64,000 bases of DNA from an uncultured Flavobacteriaceae bacterium. Lineage in GTDB: Bacteria; Bacteroidota; Bacteroidia; Flavobacteriales; Flavobacteriaceae. The notes under the pieces are model-generated. The model made no database searches. It was not told the origin of the DNA and saw only the letters and a list, made by a program, of their open reading frames with translations. Position numbers and translations under genes: made by a program. Below, one piece after another: positions 1 through 8,408 of this stretch; the first letter of the stretch is position 1; each line of letters starts with the position of its first letter. Location of the stretch: the NCBI GenBank assembly GCA_947501845.1, contig CANMXP010000006.1:62001-126000 (forward strand). The letters run 5' to 3'.

Positions 1-143
1 TAGACTTTCAATTAAATACTGGGGTCATGCAATTTTTAAGAATGTAGTTTGACAAACTTTATATACTCGTGAATCTTAAAACTACCATTTAGACTACAAC
101 ATGAAACTTGTAGATAAATAGACATTTTTGTTTCTTTACAAAA

Positions 144-157
144 ATACTAAACGGTAT
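144..157. promoter_or_regulatory. Putative TetR operator O1 (ATAC-N6-GTAT)
   Basis: ATAC, six bases, GTAT, ending five bases before the tetR start codon. It has the same arms and spacing as the core of the longer palindrome at 766-789 and agrees with it at 10 of 14 positions, which suggests autoregulation by the adjacent TetR protein. The arms are short, so chance remains possible for this copy alone. Confidence 0.45.
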
Positions 158-162
158 CTTTT

Positions 163-753
163 ATGAAAAAAGCTGAAGCAACCAGATTGAACATTCTACA
201 TAAGGCATTTGAGTTAATTTATGTAAAAGGTTATCAAACAACTAGTATTGATGATATTATAGCAACGACACAAGTAACAAAAGGTGCATTTTATTACCAT
301 TTTAAAAGTAAAGATGACATGGGACTTGCCATTATTAATGACATTTTAAAACCAACATTTGCAAATAGTCTTGTTAAGCCTTTACAAAATGATAAAAACC
401 CGTTGGATTCGATTTATAACCTGATGTATAATCTTTTAATGGAAAATGAATTTTTAAAAGTTGAATTTGGTTGTCCCGCCTCTAATTTAACACAAGAAAT
501 GACACCTTGGCACGCTAATTTCAGTAAAGTATTAGATGAACTAACCAAAGAATGGATAGAAACAATGACAGCTATTATTGAAAAAGGAAAAAAAAGTGGA
601 TTTATTAGTAAAGATGTAAACGCAAGACAAGTTACCATGTTTATTATGTCCAGCTATTGGGGCATACGAAATTTCGGAAAATTAGAAAATAGCAAAAAGG
701 CGTACCTCTCTTATTTAAAAGAACTTAAAAACTATTTAAATGTGTTAAAATAA
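163..753 (+). CDS. TetR/AcrR family transcriptional regulator
   Basis: One-domain repressor of 196 residues. Residues 8-55 form the typical TetR helix-turn-helix, with the hallmark stretch TKGAFYYHFKSKDDM at about 40-54; the rest is the helical ligand-binding and dimerisation domain. It lies 77 bp upstream of three small genes on the same strand. Candidate operators sit both in front of tetR (144-157) and in front of the downstream genes (766-789), so it probably represses itself and that operon until an unknown ligand binds. The ligand cannot be read from the sequence. Confidence 0.93.
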   Translation: MKKAEATRLNILHKAFELIYVKGYQTTSIDDIIATTQVTKGAFYYHFKSKDDMGLAIINDILKPTFANSLVKPLQNDKNPLDSIYNLMYNLLMENEFLKVEFGCPASNLTQEMTPWHANFSKVLDELTKEWIETMTAIIEKGKKSGFISKDVNARQVTMFIMSSYWGIRNFGKLENSKKAYLSYLKELKNYLNVLK

Positions 754-765
754 TTTTTTTAACTA

Positions 766-801
766 AAAACATACTGATTAGTATGTTTTATTTTAAATTT
801 G
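766..801 (+). promoter_or_regulatory. Promoter with overlapping TetR operator O2
   Basis: A perfect inverted repeat, arms aaaacatact / agtatgtttt with a 4-bp spacer, occupies 766-789. Five bases downstream is TAAATTTG (794-801), an exact match to the Bacteroidota -7 box TAnnTTTG. The palindrome therefore covers the -33 region, where a bound repressor would block sigma contact. The promoter also decides the start of the next gene: an ATG at 783 lies upstream of the -7 box, so translation must begin at 831. Confidence 0.7.
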
Positions 802-830
802 CACATAGAAAGAAAAAAATCAATATTGAG

Positions 831-1295
831 ATGTATTCACACTTACTCACTGCACATTCAACTATTCGTTGGTTAGTACTAATTTTCATTGTATATTCAA
901 TATACAGAGCATGGACAGGATTTATAAAAAATAGATCTTTTTCTAAAATAGATAATGCTTTTCGGCATTGGACAGCTACCATTGCACACATCCAATTAAT
1001 GATTGGCATAATACTTTATACACAAAGCCCAATTGTAATGTATTTTTGGTCAGATACTAGGAAATGGCTGCTAAATTCGGACTCAGCATTTTACGGTATT
1101 ATACATCTTCTTTTAATGCTAACCGCTATTGTTTTTTTAACTATCGGTTCGGCATTAACAAAAAGAAAACCAACTGATGAAGAAAAATTTAGAACCATGT
1201 TAACTTGGTTCACTATAGCCTTAATTATAATATTTATAGCCATTCCATGGCAATTTTCACCATTATCTGCCAGAACTTATTTAAGACCATTTTAA
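831..1295 (+). CDS. Small four-helix membrane protein, unrecognised
   Basis: 154 residues with four hydrophobic segments at roughly 11-29, 50-68, 88-110 and 122-142 and a short hydrophilic C-terminus. Histidines sit in or beside the helices (in HLLTAH, AHIQL and GIIHL), reminiscent of haem-b membrane proteins such as CopD or cytochrome b561-like families, but I cannot assign a family. The 831 start is chosen because the -7 box at 794-801 excludes the upstream ATG at 783. It is the first gene of a TetR-controlled operon and is separated from the next by only 2 bp. Confidence 0.8.
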   Translation: MYSHLLTAHSTIRWLVLIFIVYSIYRAWTGFIKNRSFSKIDNAFRHWTATIAHIQLMIGIILYTQSPIVMYFWSDTRKWLLNSDSAFYGIIHLLLMLTAIVFLTIGSALTKRKPTDEEKFRTMLTWFTIALIIIFIAIPWQFSPLSARTYLRPF

Positions 1296-1297
1296 GT

Positions 1298-1603
1298 ATG
1301 AAAAAATATTTCACAACACCAATTGGACGTTTACGGCTTTACGGCTTTTTAGAAGGAGTATCCCTTTTGTTTTTAGTTTTTATTGCAGTTCCCTTTAAAT
1401 ATATGTTTCATAACCCTTATTGGGTAAAAAATATAGGTCCTATTCACGGTGCTTTATTTCTACTCTTTGTTTTCAACGCATTACGTGTTGGTATTGAGGA
1501 ACAATGGCGTTTTAAAGAAACAACCTGGCAAGTTATTGTTGCTTGTTTTATTCCTTTTGGAACTTTTTATATTGACAATAAAATATTGAAACATTTAAAA
1601 TAA
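1298..1603 (+). CDS. DUF3817 family membrane protein
   Basis: 101-residue integral membrane protein with three predicted helices. The pattern TPIGRLRLYGFLEGVSLL, then VKNIGPIHGALFLLFV and a C-terminal FIPFGTFYIDNKIL is characteristic of the DUF3817 family (often seen in MFS-linked or stand-alone inner-membrane proteins of unknown function). The start at 1298 follows the stop of the previous gene by 2 bp; the longer frame from 1205 would overlap that gene by about 90 bp and has no membrane-protein-like N-terminus. Its stop overlaps the next start (TAATG), indicating translational coupling. Confidence 0.85.
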   Translation: MKKYFTTPIGRLRLYGFLEGVSLLFLVFIAVPFKYMFHNPYWVKNIGPIHGALFLLFVFNALRVGIEEQWRFKETTWQVIVACFIPFGTFYIDNKILKHLK

Positions 1604-1821
1604 TGATGAAGGTCTTCGTATATAAAACTAATGTCTCTAGCAAAAACTTTGTTGAAAGGCTCAAACCTTCTCTTGATCAATTACTAAGCAATTCTAAATG
1701 GAATTTTGATCTGGAAGATTGTGATAACATACTTCGGGTAGAAAGTGATGCATTTATTTCCAAAAAGATTATAAACCTATTAAAAGAAAAAGGCTTTTTA
1801 TGTGTTGAACTTGAAATCTAA
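1603..1821 (+). CDS. Small protein, possible ferredoxin-fold (HMA-like) without metal cysteines
   Basis: 72 residues or 71 if the second ATG at 1606 is used. The alternation KVFVYKTNV - helix - LEDCDNILRVESD - helix - GFLCVELEI suggests a beta-alpha-beta-beta-alpha-beta ferredoxin-like fold, as in heavy-metal-associated domains, but the CxxC metal motif is absent. The ATG overlaps the stop of the DUF3817 gene, so it is the last gene of the TetR operon, followed by a strong hairpin at 1876-1904. The fold assignment is inference; the existence of the gene is supported by the coupling. Confidence 0.75.
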   Translation: MMKVFVYKTNVSSKNFVERLKPSLDQLLSNSKWNFDLEDCDNILRVESDAFISKKIINLLKEKGFLCVELEI

Positions 1822-1875
1822 CCAATACTCTATTAATTACTTAGAGGCTCTTGTTCATCATATATTAAAACAAAA

Positions 1876-1904
1876 AAACCGCTGAAGCTAAGCCTCAGCG
1901 GTTT
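1876..1904. terminator. Bidirectional hairpin terminator
   Basis: Perfect 10-bp stem aaaccgctga / tcagcggttt with a 9-nt loop, preceded by an A-run. It lies between the converging TetR operon and the GH16 gene and could serve both; the A-run gives a U-tract for the minus-strand transcript. Confidence 0.8.
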
Positions 1905-1970
1905 GATTTGCTATTAATCTTTTAGGGCATTTTCTTAGAATTTTATAATACTTTAGTGTTTTTACATCTT

Positions 1971-3152
1971 CTACTCATCTTCCAACTTCCAAGTTCTTAT
2001 CCATTCGTATTGCGTTGAACGCTCTTCTTTTGTAAGCCCTACCATATCATTACCGTCTGCTTGAGGCGGATTCCAATCGTAAGTTTCAACAGCCAAGTTG
2101 TAGTACATTGGAATATCAAAATCAGTAGTAGGGTTGTCAATTTTGTACGCAAGTTCTCCATTAAAATAAAACCATAATTCGGTTTCAGATTTCCACCAAA
2201 AACCATAAACAAAGAAATCACTCCAATTTTTAGCTGTTTCAATAGCATCTTGCTTTCTTGTAGCTGTATCATTCGCACAACTGGTTCTATGAAAGGCATT
2301 CGAGTGGAAGATTTGATCCCATTTTCCTGTAGACACCCAAGCTGGAGCATCAGGGTTTATTTCTCCTATACATTCTTGAATATCCAACTCTGTTCTTTTA
2401 GGACACGCATTTTCTTCCGTCATCATCCAAAATGTTGAAGACATAAACGTTTTATTAGCCTTCATTTTGCACTCATAATAATAACCAACCTTACACTGCT
2501 CTTTAGATCTAACTATACCTCCTGTATAATCATAGCTGTTCCCATTTTGTACCACAGTAGCTGGTAACTTATTAGCTTCAATTTTTAATTTACCATCACT
2601 TACAGTAATGGATTCTTCTATAAATAATCCTGGAGGTCTACCTTCCCAAAACCAACCTTCTTCAGTAATTTTAGGTGCAGTATGCCATTTAGTTCTATCA
2701 ATACCATCCATTTGTTCAAATTCATCCGATAAGTTTTCAAGTTTTAACCATTTTTTACCGTCTGGTGTAGGAGCCTCACCAATAAAGTACGGAGCACTTG
2801 TTTTAGGGGCATTTCTGGTTACTACAACATCAAAACTACATGAGGTCTTATTACCAGCTGCATCAGATACACTAAATGCGTTTGTTGTTGTTCCAATGGG
2901 AAAAACTGCTCCCGAGGCTAGCCCTTCTGTTTGTTCTGTAACAGCCCCCACATTATCTGTACCCACAGGGGTGTCATATGTAACTAAAGCTCCATTTTCT
3001 ATTGCTTCAATACTTATACTAATATCATCAACACAGGTTATAGATGGAGGTATTGTGTCTTTTGGGTCATCGCTACTACTATCACTACTACATGCAAAAA
3101 GCAATATTGAAACCGTGAATAGTAAGTTATAGGTTAATTTGGTTTTTATCAT
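1971..3152 (-). CDS. GH16 family glycoside hydrolase lipoprotein with HYR domain
   Basis: 393 residues. A lipoprotein signal ends in the lipobox LLFAC (Cys21), followed by a Ser/Asp-rich linker typical of surface-exposed Bacteroidota lipoproteins. Residues about 33-112 form an HYR (hyalin-repeat, Ig-like) domain. Residues about 120-393 form a GH16 beta-jelly-roll with the catalytic signature ELDIQE (Glu255 nucleophile, Asp257, Glu260 acid/base). The segment GWFWEGRPPGLFIEESI resembles GH16 enzymes acting on algal galactans (agarase/porphyranase side), so agar or porphyran is the likely substrate; this is inference. It has no T9SS sorting domain, unlike the second GH16 at 17917. It is monocistronic, with the hairpin at 1876-1904 downstream. 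Confidence 0.9.
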   Translation of the reverse strand: MIKTKLTYNLLFTVSILLFACSSDSSSDDPKDTIPPSITCVDDISISIEAIENGALVTYDTPVGTDNVGAVTEQTEGLASGAVFPIGTTTNAFSVSDAAGNKTSCSFDVVVTRNAPKTSAPYFIGEAPTPDGKKWLKLENLSDEFEQMDGIDRTKWHTAPKITEEGWFWEGRPPGLFIEESITVSDGKLKIEANKLPATVVQNGNSYDYTGGIVRSKEQCKVGYYYECKMKANKTFMSSTFWMMTEENACPKRTELDIQECIGEINPDAPAWVSTGKWDQIFHSNAFHRTSCANDTATRKQDAIETAKNWSDFFVYGFWWKSETELWFYFNGELAYKIDNPTTDFDIPMYYNLAVETYDWNPPQADGNDMVGLTKEERSTQYEWIRTWKLEDE

Positions 3153-3562
3153 GATAATTTTGGTTTAAATCAAAGCGTAAATCTAGGAAAATAGACATGT
3201 ATTAAGTTGTTTTAAAATCCTATTTTATTGTACATATGGTTAAAACCCAATTTAAAATGCAGATTTAACACCTGATTATTAAATCCTTACACATTAAGTT
3301 AAAATTTGTTTTTTGTTTATAAAGCAGTTTTTAAATTGATATTTAACCTATTACGCACAAACTTGTAATGGTATTTTAAATTTTGTGACAGTATACGATT
3401 CTTATTTGTAATAATAATCTTGCTTTTGTAAGAAAATTTAACTAACTTCGTTTTGATGTTATATCTAAACAACTTATGTTGAACCTGATTCAGTATAAGA
3501 AGTTTTTTAATATCGTGAACATTACGCCTCATTTAAAAACCTGTTAGAACAAGATAAAGACT
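3153..3562. other. 410-bp intergenic region with divergent promoter space
   Basis: AT-rich region between the divergent GH16 gene and the gene at 3563. It holds the 13-mer acatatggttaaa (3232-3244), also found upstream of the agarase at 17714-17726. A 71-codon minus-strand frame at 3317-3532 has biased, low-complexity composition and is not believed. No RNA gene or other structure was recognised. Confidence 0.6.
3232..3244. promoter_or_regulatory. 13-mer shared by the upstream regions of both GH16 genes
   Basis: acatatggttaaa lies about 80 bp upstream of the GH16 lipoprotein start; the identical 13-mer is at 17714-17726, about 190 bp upstream of the agarase start. Orientation relative to the two genes is opposite. 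It could be a site for a common regulator of galactan use; this is inference from two copies. Confidence 0.3.
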
Positions 3563-4069
3563 ATGGGAATATTTGACTTCTTTAAGGAGAAACTTAGCCA
3601 ATCTAAAAATCCAATTGACAAAATACAAAGAGAGTTTATCGAAAAATCTATAAACACCGCCGAAAGACTGATTTCTAGTTTTAATGAAGAAGTAGGTTTT
3701 AAATTAGATTATAGTGAATCGAGTTTAATAATATTAGATAAGAAAATATTGAATTTGTTTTATGAAAACAAGGATAATATGGGTTCAGATATGAAGGAAG
3801 ATATCATTGCACAGGCTGGTTCTTATATTTTTGAAGTTGCAAGACGAAATTATGGAGGAAAATACTACTGGGATGATAAAATGAAGCAACCTATCTTAGT
3901 AACTGGCCATTCCGATCGGGAAGTTTCTATGGTAGCTTTTGAAAAAGTGAAACAACGCATTGAAAATGGGAATGAAGATAATATTCCTTTATTTTTTAAA
4001 GACTTTTCTAAACAAGTAAAAAAAGAAGAGAAAGTAATGCTTGATCTAAAAAACGAAATTATAGCCTAA
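3563..4069 (+). CDS. Hypothetical cytosolic protein
   Basis: 168 residues with no signal peptide or membrane segment. The N-terminus MGIFDFFKEKL is an amphipathic opening common in small flavobacterial proteins. A central conserved-looking stretch, GSYIFEVARRNYGGKYYWDD, followed by a lysine-rich C-terminal helix, is all that stands out. I do not recognise a family. It is monocistronic, convergent with the gene at 4248. Codon use and composition match its neighbours, so it is likely a real gene. Confidence 0.75.
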   Translation: MGIFDFFKEKLSQSKNPIDKIQREFIEKSINTAERLISSFNEEVGFKLDYSESSLIILDKKILNLFYENKDNMGSDMKEDIIAQAGSYIFEVARRNYGGKYYWDDKMKQPILVTGHSDREVSMVAFEKVKQRIENGNEDNIPLFFKDFSKQVKKEEKVMLDLKNEIIA

Positions 4070-4247
4070 TCTCATTTAGTAACTCCAATTGAAATATAAA
4101 AGAACCTATAATTAAAAGGGGTTTCAAAAGTTTATCTTATTTTTTGCTTTTAAATATTCATGCTACTTTTCTTGATTTCGTCATTCCTGCAAATGTGGTA
4201 AGTTCCATATAATATGGAAAATCTTCATATACAAAAGTCCCATTTAA

Positions 4248-5678
4248 TTAATCTAATCTTTCACTGATTATAATTGGGTATTTTTCTTTCAATCTATATT
4301 GTTCATCCCAGTAATGTTCATCATACTCACTGAAGACCGTTTGTTTCTGTTCTCTTAATTCATTTGTCGCTTTATTATGAGCCGATAAAACCACTATATA
4401 ATCTTGATAAGTAATACTCTTATTAATGTGGTATAAGAACAATGTTTTTGAATTAATATTTCTTTTGAATTCATCTATCATTATTTCAGGTGAAATAGGC
4501 ATATCATTAAACTTTATTTTCTTTTTAATAGAAATCATTATAGTATCACGAAGAGCATAATTAGCCTCTGGCAGAGGTGGCGGCAATGGAGATAGAATTA
4601 TTCTAAATGTACTATCCTTTTTTACGCCTATATTCTTAAAATCTAACACTGATTTATTTATCTTTCTTTTGATTATATCATTTTCAAAATATATCCCTCC
4701 GTTTAAGTTTTTAGTATAAATTTCATAATTTACTTGGCGAATTCCAGCTAGATATAATTCCGCCTCAACCATCTTAATAAATTCCACATTTAAATGCTTG
4801 TCAGCCAAAATACTTACGCTCAAAAAAGGAATTAATTCTTCTCTAAATGAAGCTTTTTCAACCTTTATAAAATCCTTTACGTCTCCAAGATCAATTTTAT
4901 TTCTGTCTTCTGTAAAAATATCTAGTTCTCCCTCATCATTTAACTTAAGCTTTAGTGCTAATCTTCTATCCCTCCGAAAAAAGTCCTTTTCATGATAAAA
5001 CTCTGACTTGGGAAAATCAATAATTGGATTGTTTACTAGATATGCTTGATCTACAGCTTTATAATTAACTACATCAATTTTGCTCAAACCAATGGTAAGA
5101 CAAAGCATAACTAAAAAATGTATAATTTGTATTTTTAATCGCTTCTTTTTTATAACAGAGGCCAAATTTTTCCATGTTTCTAAATACAGAACTGTTAAAA
5201 GTAGATATATAAATGGTTTGAAATATGGCAAAAACTCAAAATCCATACAACACATTGAAAAAACACCAAAAACCAACCCTACCTTAGTAAACCAATAGCT
5301 GAAGTTAAAACTCAAAAACACCTGATCATTTAATAACCTTTTTCTTCTTGGGTCTAGTCTGTTTAGAATTTTATTTGGCTTACAAAAAACGAAAAGTATT
5401 GCTATTGAGTTGCCAAAAATTAAAGACAAGCCAGAGAAAAATATATTATAAAAGCTTCTATCTTCTTCACTTAATATATACTCTCCATTTTGAAAACTCC
5501 AAAAACCATAATTCATAAACCCTAAAGATATGGCTCTATAGGTTTCTCTAAGCACATAAAAGAAGCTATATATGATAAAAGTAGATAATAGTCCTAATAA
5601 AATTCCAATTACAATTCTTTGTACGGTTAACTTTTTAAAATCAACAGAATCATTGTAAAACCTCCTTTGAAATTTCAT
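4248..5678 (-). CDS. Polytopic membrane protein with ExbD-like soluble domain (tentative)
   Basis: 476 residues. Five hydrophobic segments lie at about 17-43, 77-99, 128-146, 150-170 and 182-202; the remainder is soluble. Around residues 285-320 the stretch VSILADKHLNVEFIKMVEAE followed by LYLAGIRQVNYEIY resembles the periplasmic domain of ExbD/TolR (the 'aD ... v..v...l...g' pattern). ExbD itself has one helix and about 140 residues, so this would be an unusual architecture. The protein is otherwise unrecognised. It is monocistronic, and no ExbB or TonB gene lies nearby. The gene call is solid, the domain suggestion weak. Confidence 0.75.
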   Translation of the reverse strand: MKFQRRFYNDSVDFKKLTVQRIVIGILLGLLSTFIIYSFFYVLRETYRAISLGFMNYGFWSFQNGEYILSEEDRSFYNIFFSGLSLIFGNSIAILFVFCKPNKILNRLDPRRKRLLNDQVFLSFNFSYWFTKVGLVFGVFSMCCMDFEFLPYFKPFIYLLLTVLYLETWKNLASVIKKKRLKIQIIHFLVMLCLTIGLSKIDVVNYKAVDQAYLVNNPIIDFPKSEFYHEKDFFRRDRRLALKLKLNDEGELDIFTEDRNKIDLGDVKDFIKVEKASFREELIPFLSVSILADKHLNVEFIKMVEAELYLAGIRQVNYEIYTKNLNGGIYFENDIIKRKINKSVLDFKNIGVKKDSTFRIILSPLPPPLPEANYALRDTIMISIKKKIKFNDMPISPEIMIDEFKRNINSKTLFLYHINKSITYQDYIVVLSAHNKATNELREQKQTVFSEYDEHYWDEQYRLKEKYPIIISERLD

Positions 5679-5752
5679 AGTACTTATTCATTTTATCTAT
5701 GAGTGAGTTTTAAAAGTAATTTGTTACAAAAAATCAACCTCTGAATACACCT

Positions 5753-5785
5753 CTACTTCGCTCAATGGATTGTTCAGTGTGACAA
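5753..5785. repeat. Dispersed repeat, family B (degenerate copy)
   Basis: ctacttcgctcaatgg followed by gttcagtgtgaca matches the general form of the short intergenic repeat 'TTCGACTnCGCTC...TGACA' also found at 23296-23320 and about 41429-41450. It directly follows the 3' end of mpl. Copy number beyond this window is unknown. Confidence 0.4.
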
Positions 5786-5787
5786 AC

Positions 5788-7143
5788 TTAAGTTATTAAG
5801 TTTGTCACAGCATCAAAGTCCAATCCACCATAATTACCCGAACTCATAAGCAATAGGGCTTTATCATCAAAGTTTTGCGAGAATAAAAAGTCTTTAAAAT
5901 CGTCTGGATTAGTATAAATAATTAAATCGTCACGCTGAAAAGCATTAGCTATTTGTTCATGCGTCACTTCCTCAAGCTTTTTTATCTCTACCGCATGTGG
6001 CGAATAAAACACTACTGCAACATCGGCAGCATCTAATGTACCTTTGTATTCCTTTAAAAAATCGGCGTTTAAACTGCTATATGTGTGTAACTCTAAACAA
6101 GCTACTAAAGTTCTGTTTTTATATTGCTCTTTAACAGCATTAGTAGTTGCCTCTACTTTACTTGGAGAGTGTGCAAAATCTTTATAGGCCACACTGGTTT
6201 TGCTTTCGGTAATTTTTTCCAATCGCTTGCTGGCACCTTTAAAAGTGGCAATGGCCTCATAAAAATCGTCTTCGTCAATCCCCATATGCTGACAAATCCA
6301 TTTAGCACCTGCAAGGTTATTTAAATTATGTTTTCCAAATACTTCTATAGGCAAATCACCTTCTGGTGTTTCCAACAAGGTTTGTCCGTTTTCTACAACA
6401 TAGTCTGGCGTTTGATATGCTAATTTACGAATGGTATTAGTAGATGTTTCTACAACACGTTTTACTTCTGGGTCCTCTTCATTGTAGTTAATACTACCTC
6501 CACTCACAATAGAATCTACAAAAATGCTAAACTGCTCCACATAATTATTATAGGTTGGAAATACATTAATATGGTCCCAGGCAATACCACTCAACAAAGC
6601 TATATTTGGCTTATATAAATGAAACTTGGGGCGTCTATCAATAGGCGAACTTAAATATTCATCGCCTTCAAGCACGATAAAATCATTTTCTTCGGTAAGT
6701 TTAACCATCACATCAAAGCCTTCCAATTGAGCGCCAACCATATAATCAACGTCTTTATCATGATAATGCATAACGTGTAAAATCATAGAGGTTATCGTCG
6801 TTTTACCATGGCTCCCACCAATAACTACACGAGTTTTATGTTTGGATTGTTCATATAAAAACTCAGGATAGCTATAAATTTTCAGTCCCAGTTCCTGGGC
6901 CTTTAATAATTCTGGGTTATCTGCTTTAGCATGCATCCCTAAAACGATAGCATCTAAATCTGTAGTGATTTTTTCTGGATACCACCCAAAAGTTTTAGGC
7001 AATAACCCTTTAGCATCTAATCTTGATTTTGAAGGTTCGAAAATAGTATCGTCACTTCCTGTTACTTGATAGCCTTTGTTATGCAATGCTAAGGCTAAAT
7101 TGTGCATGGCAGCACCGCCGATAGCTATAAAATGTACGTTCAT
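5788..7143 (-). CDS. mpl: UDP-N-acetylmuramate:L-alanyl-gamma-D-glutamyl-meso-diaminopimelate ligase (murein peptide ligase)
   Basis: Recycling enzyme that joins the tripeptide L-Ala-D-Glu-mDAP, recovered from cell-wall turnover, to UDP-MurNAc. The Mur ligase layout is complete: N-terminal Rossmann domain starting MNVHFIAIGGAAMHNLALAL, ATP-binding loop GGSHGKTT at about 109-116, central motif EGDEYLSSPIDRRPKF with LLSGIAWDHINVFPT (distinctive for Mpl rather than MurC), and the C-terminal domain. The start is 7143, which puts the GxGG motif near the N-terminus as in homologues; an in-frame ATG at 7164 adds seven residues that do not look native. A 14-bp tandem repeat lies immediately upstream. 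Confidence 0.93.
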   Translation of the reverse strand: MNVHFIAIGGAAMHNLALALHNKGYQVTGSDDTIFEPSKSRLDAKGLLPKTFGWYPEKITTDLDAIVLGMHAKADNPELLKAQELGLKIYSYPEFLYEQSKHKTRVVIGGSHGKTTITSMILHVMHYHDKDVDYMVGAQLEGFDVMVKLTEENDFIVLEGDEYLSSPIDRRPKFHLYKPNIALLSGIAWDHINVFPTYNNYVEQFSIFVDSIVSGGSINYNEEDPEVKRVVETSTNTIRKLAYQTPDYVVENGQTLLETPEGDLPIEVFGKHNLNNLAGAKWICQHMGIDEDDFYEAIATFKGASKRLEKITESKTSVAYKDFAHSPSKVEATTNAVKEQYKNRTLVACLELHTYSSLNADFLKEYKGTLDAADVAVVFYSPHAVEIKKLEEVTHEQIANAFQRDDLIIYTNPDDFKDFLFSQNFDDKALLLMSSGNYGGLDFDAVTNLIT

Positions 7144-7147
7144 AAAA

Positions 7148-7185
7148 CAAATATCAAACTCCAAATATCAAATTCCAAATTATAC
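7148..7185. repeat. 14-bp tandem repeat in the mpl leader
   Basis: Two near-identical 14-bp units, caaatatcaaactc and caaatatcaaattc, then a truncated third unit, begin 5 bp upstream of the mpl start. A second imperfect 14-bp direct repeat (cagtaagcagtgtt, caataagcagtaga) lies at 7232-7259. Such units can change in number by slippage. Confidence 0.6.
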
Positions 7186-7311
7186 GAAACAAATTACTGA
7201 AGATAATACTTAATGAAAGGTCTTCAGAGAACAGTAAGCAGTGTTCAATAAGCAGTAGAAGCCCCTAAAGTCAATATCTAAACCCTACATGATTATGGCC
7301 TATGGTCTAAT

Positions 7312-8268
7312 CTACAAACTAAGAATCTTCTCCTTTTGCTTTTTAAATGGTTTTATTTTAGGAAGCTCTGCAATAGCTAAGTCAATATGTTTTAAAGCCT
7401 CTTGTTTGTTTTTTTTGTGCATATGGATTTGTGCCAAACGATAATGTGCCCAAGCTTTAGGAACTCCATCTTCTGCAGAATAATTATTTAAATACGTTTG
7501 CAAACAACGCTCCCCCTTTTGTAGTTCGATATTATATTCGGCAGCAACTTTTCCTATTTGATAATGCATCGCATTCCGTTGGTGCTTTTTATGGGCAGCC
7601 TCAAGAGTTTCAATAGCTTTTTCTGGTTCTTCTTCGTTTTCATATAAAGTGGTTAGCTTATTATAACAAGTAACCGACCCCCCTTCTTTTATAGCCATTT
7701 TATAATATTTTTCGGCACGTTCTGGTTCATCATCGTATTCATAAATATAGCCTTTAGCCAAATAACCATCTACCTTCGAAAGCGCTTCAAGTTCCTCAGC
7801 ATAGTACAACGATTTACTTTTGCTACCACCAATAATACCAGGTAATTGCATGTATAATTCTACTAAGGCCCAACGTGTGGGAATATGATTTTTGTCCAAC
7901 TCGGCTGCTTTTAAAAACGCTGCTTTTACATCCCCTATAATGCCTAAAGCCTTTAATTTACTAACCGATAAGGCTTTCATGCCCAAAGCACCTCCATATT
8001 TGTAGTGGTAATTAGCATTGGCTTCTTCATTACTCACTAACTTTTCGTATTGTAAAATAGCTTTATCCCACATTTTTTGGTGCCCATAAGTATCCCCTAA
8101 TAATTCAATAGCCTGCAGGTTTTTTGGATGTTTTTCCAAATAGTCATAAACTAACTGTTCAGCTTTTTTAAATTGTTTTTTCTGTAGAAGAATCTCTGCA
8201 TCATCAAGATTTGATTGACCAAAAGTCAGTACAGGAAACAGGAAAAGGAGCAAAAACTTTTTCATCAC
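7312..8268 (-). CDS. Secreted or periplasmic TPR-repeat protein
   Basis: 318 residues. A signal peptide (MMKKFLLLFLFPVLTFGQS, or from the second Met at 8265) is followed by tetratricopeptide-like helical repeats across the whole mature protein, e.g. AIELLGDTYGHQKMWDKAIL, then AEKYYKMAIKEG and AHYRLAQIHMHKKNKQEAL. TPRs are scaffolds for protein interaction; no catalytic motif is visible. It is divergent from the alpha-2-macroglobulin gene with 140 bp between them, so a functional link with that cell-surface protein is possible but unproven. Confidence 0.85.
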   Translation of the reverse strand: MMKKFLLLFLFPVLTFGQSNLDDAEILLQKKQFKKAEQLVYDYLEKHPKNLQAIELLGDTYGHQKMWDKAILQYEKLVSNEEANANYHYKYGGALGMKALSVSKLKALGIIGDVKAAFLKAAELDKNHIPTRWALVELYMQLPGIIGGSKSKSLYYAEELEALSKVDGYLAKGYIYEYDDEPERAEKYYKMAIKEGGSVTCYNKLTTLYENEEEPEKAIETLEAAHKKHQRNAMHYQIGKVAAEYNIELQKGERCLQTYLNNYSAEDGVPKAWAHYRLAQIHMHKKNKQEALKHIDLAIAELPKIKPFKKQKEKILSL

Positions 8269-8408
8269 GTATATAGTCGAAAACGTAAAAATAAACTTTC
8301 TATTTCACTCATAAAAAACTAATTTCACTCAATCAAACAGCCTGTTCACTAATTCTTTATTTTTTGGTACAGCTTTTGAAAGTATTTTAGATACAAACTT
8401 GAGAAATA

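Noticed and set aside
46-58. agtttg-a-caaact inverted repeat upstream of tetR
   Set aside because: Only 6-bp arms, unlike the TetR operator cores, and about 100 bp from the start codon.
2608-3132. 174-codon plus-strand frame
   Set aside because: Lies antisense and fully inside the GH16 lipoprotein gene, whose lipobox, HYR and catalytic motifs are clear.
3317-3532. 71-codon minus-strand frame upstream of the gene at 3563
   Set aside because: Composition is Lys/Asn/Ile-rich as expected of AT-rich spacer; no promoter or recognisable domain.
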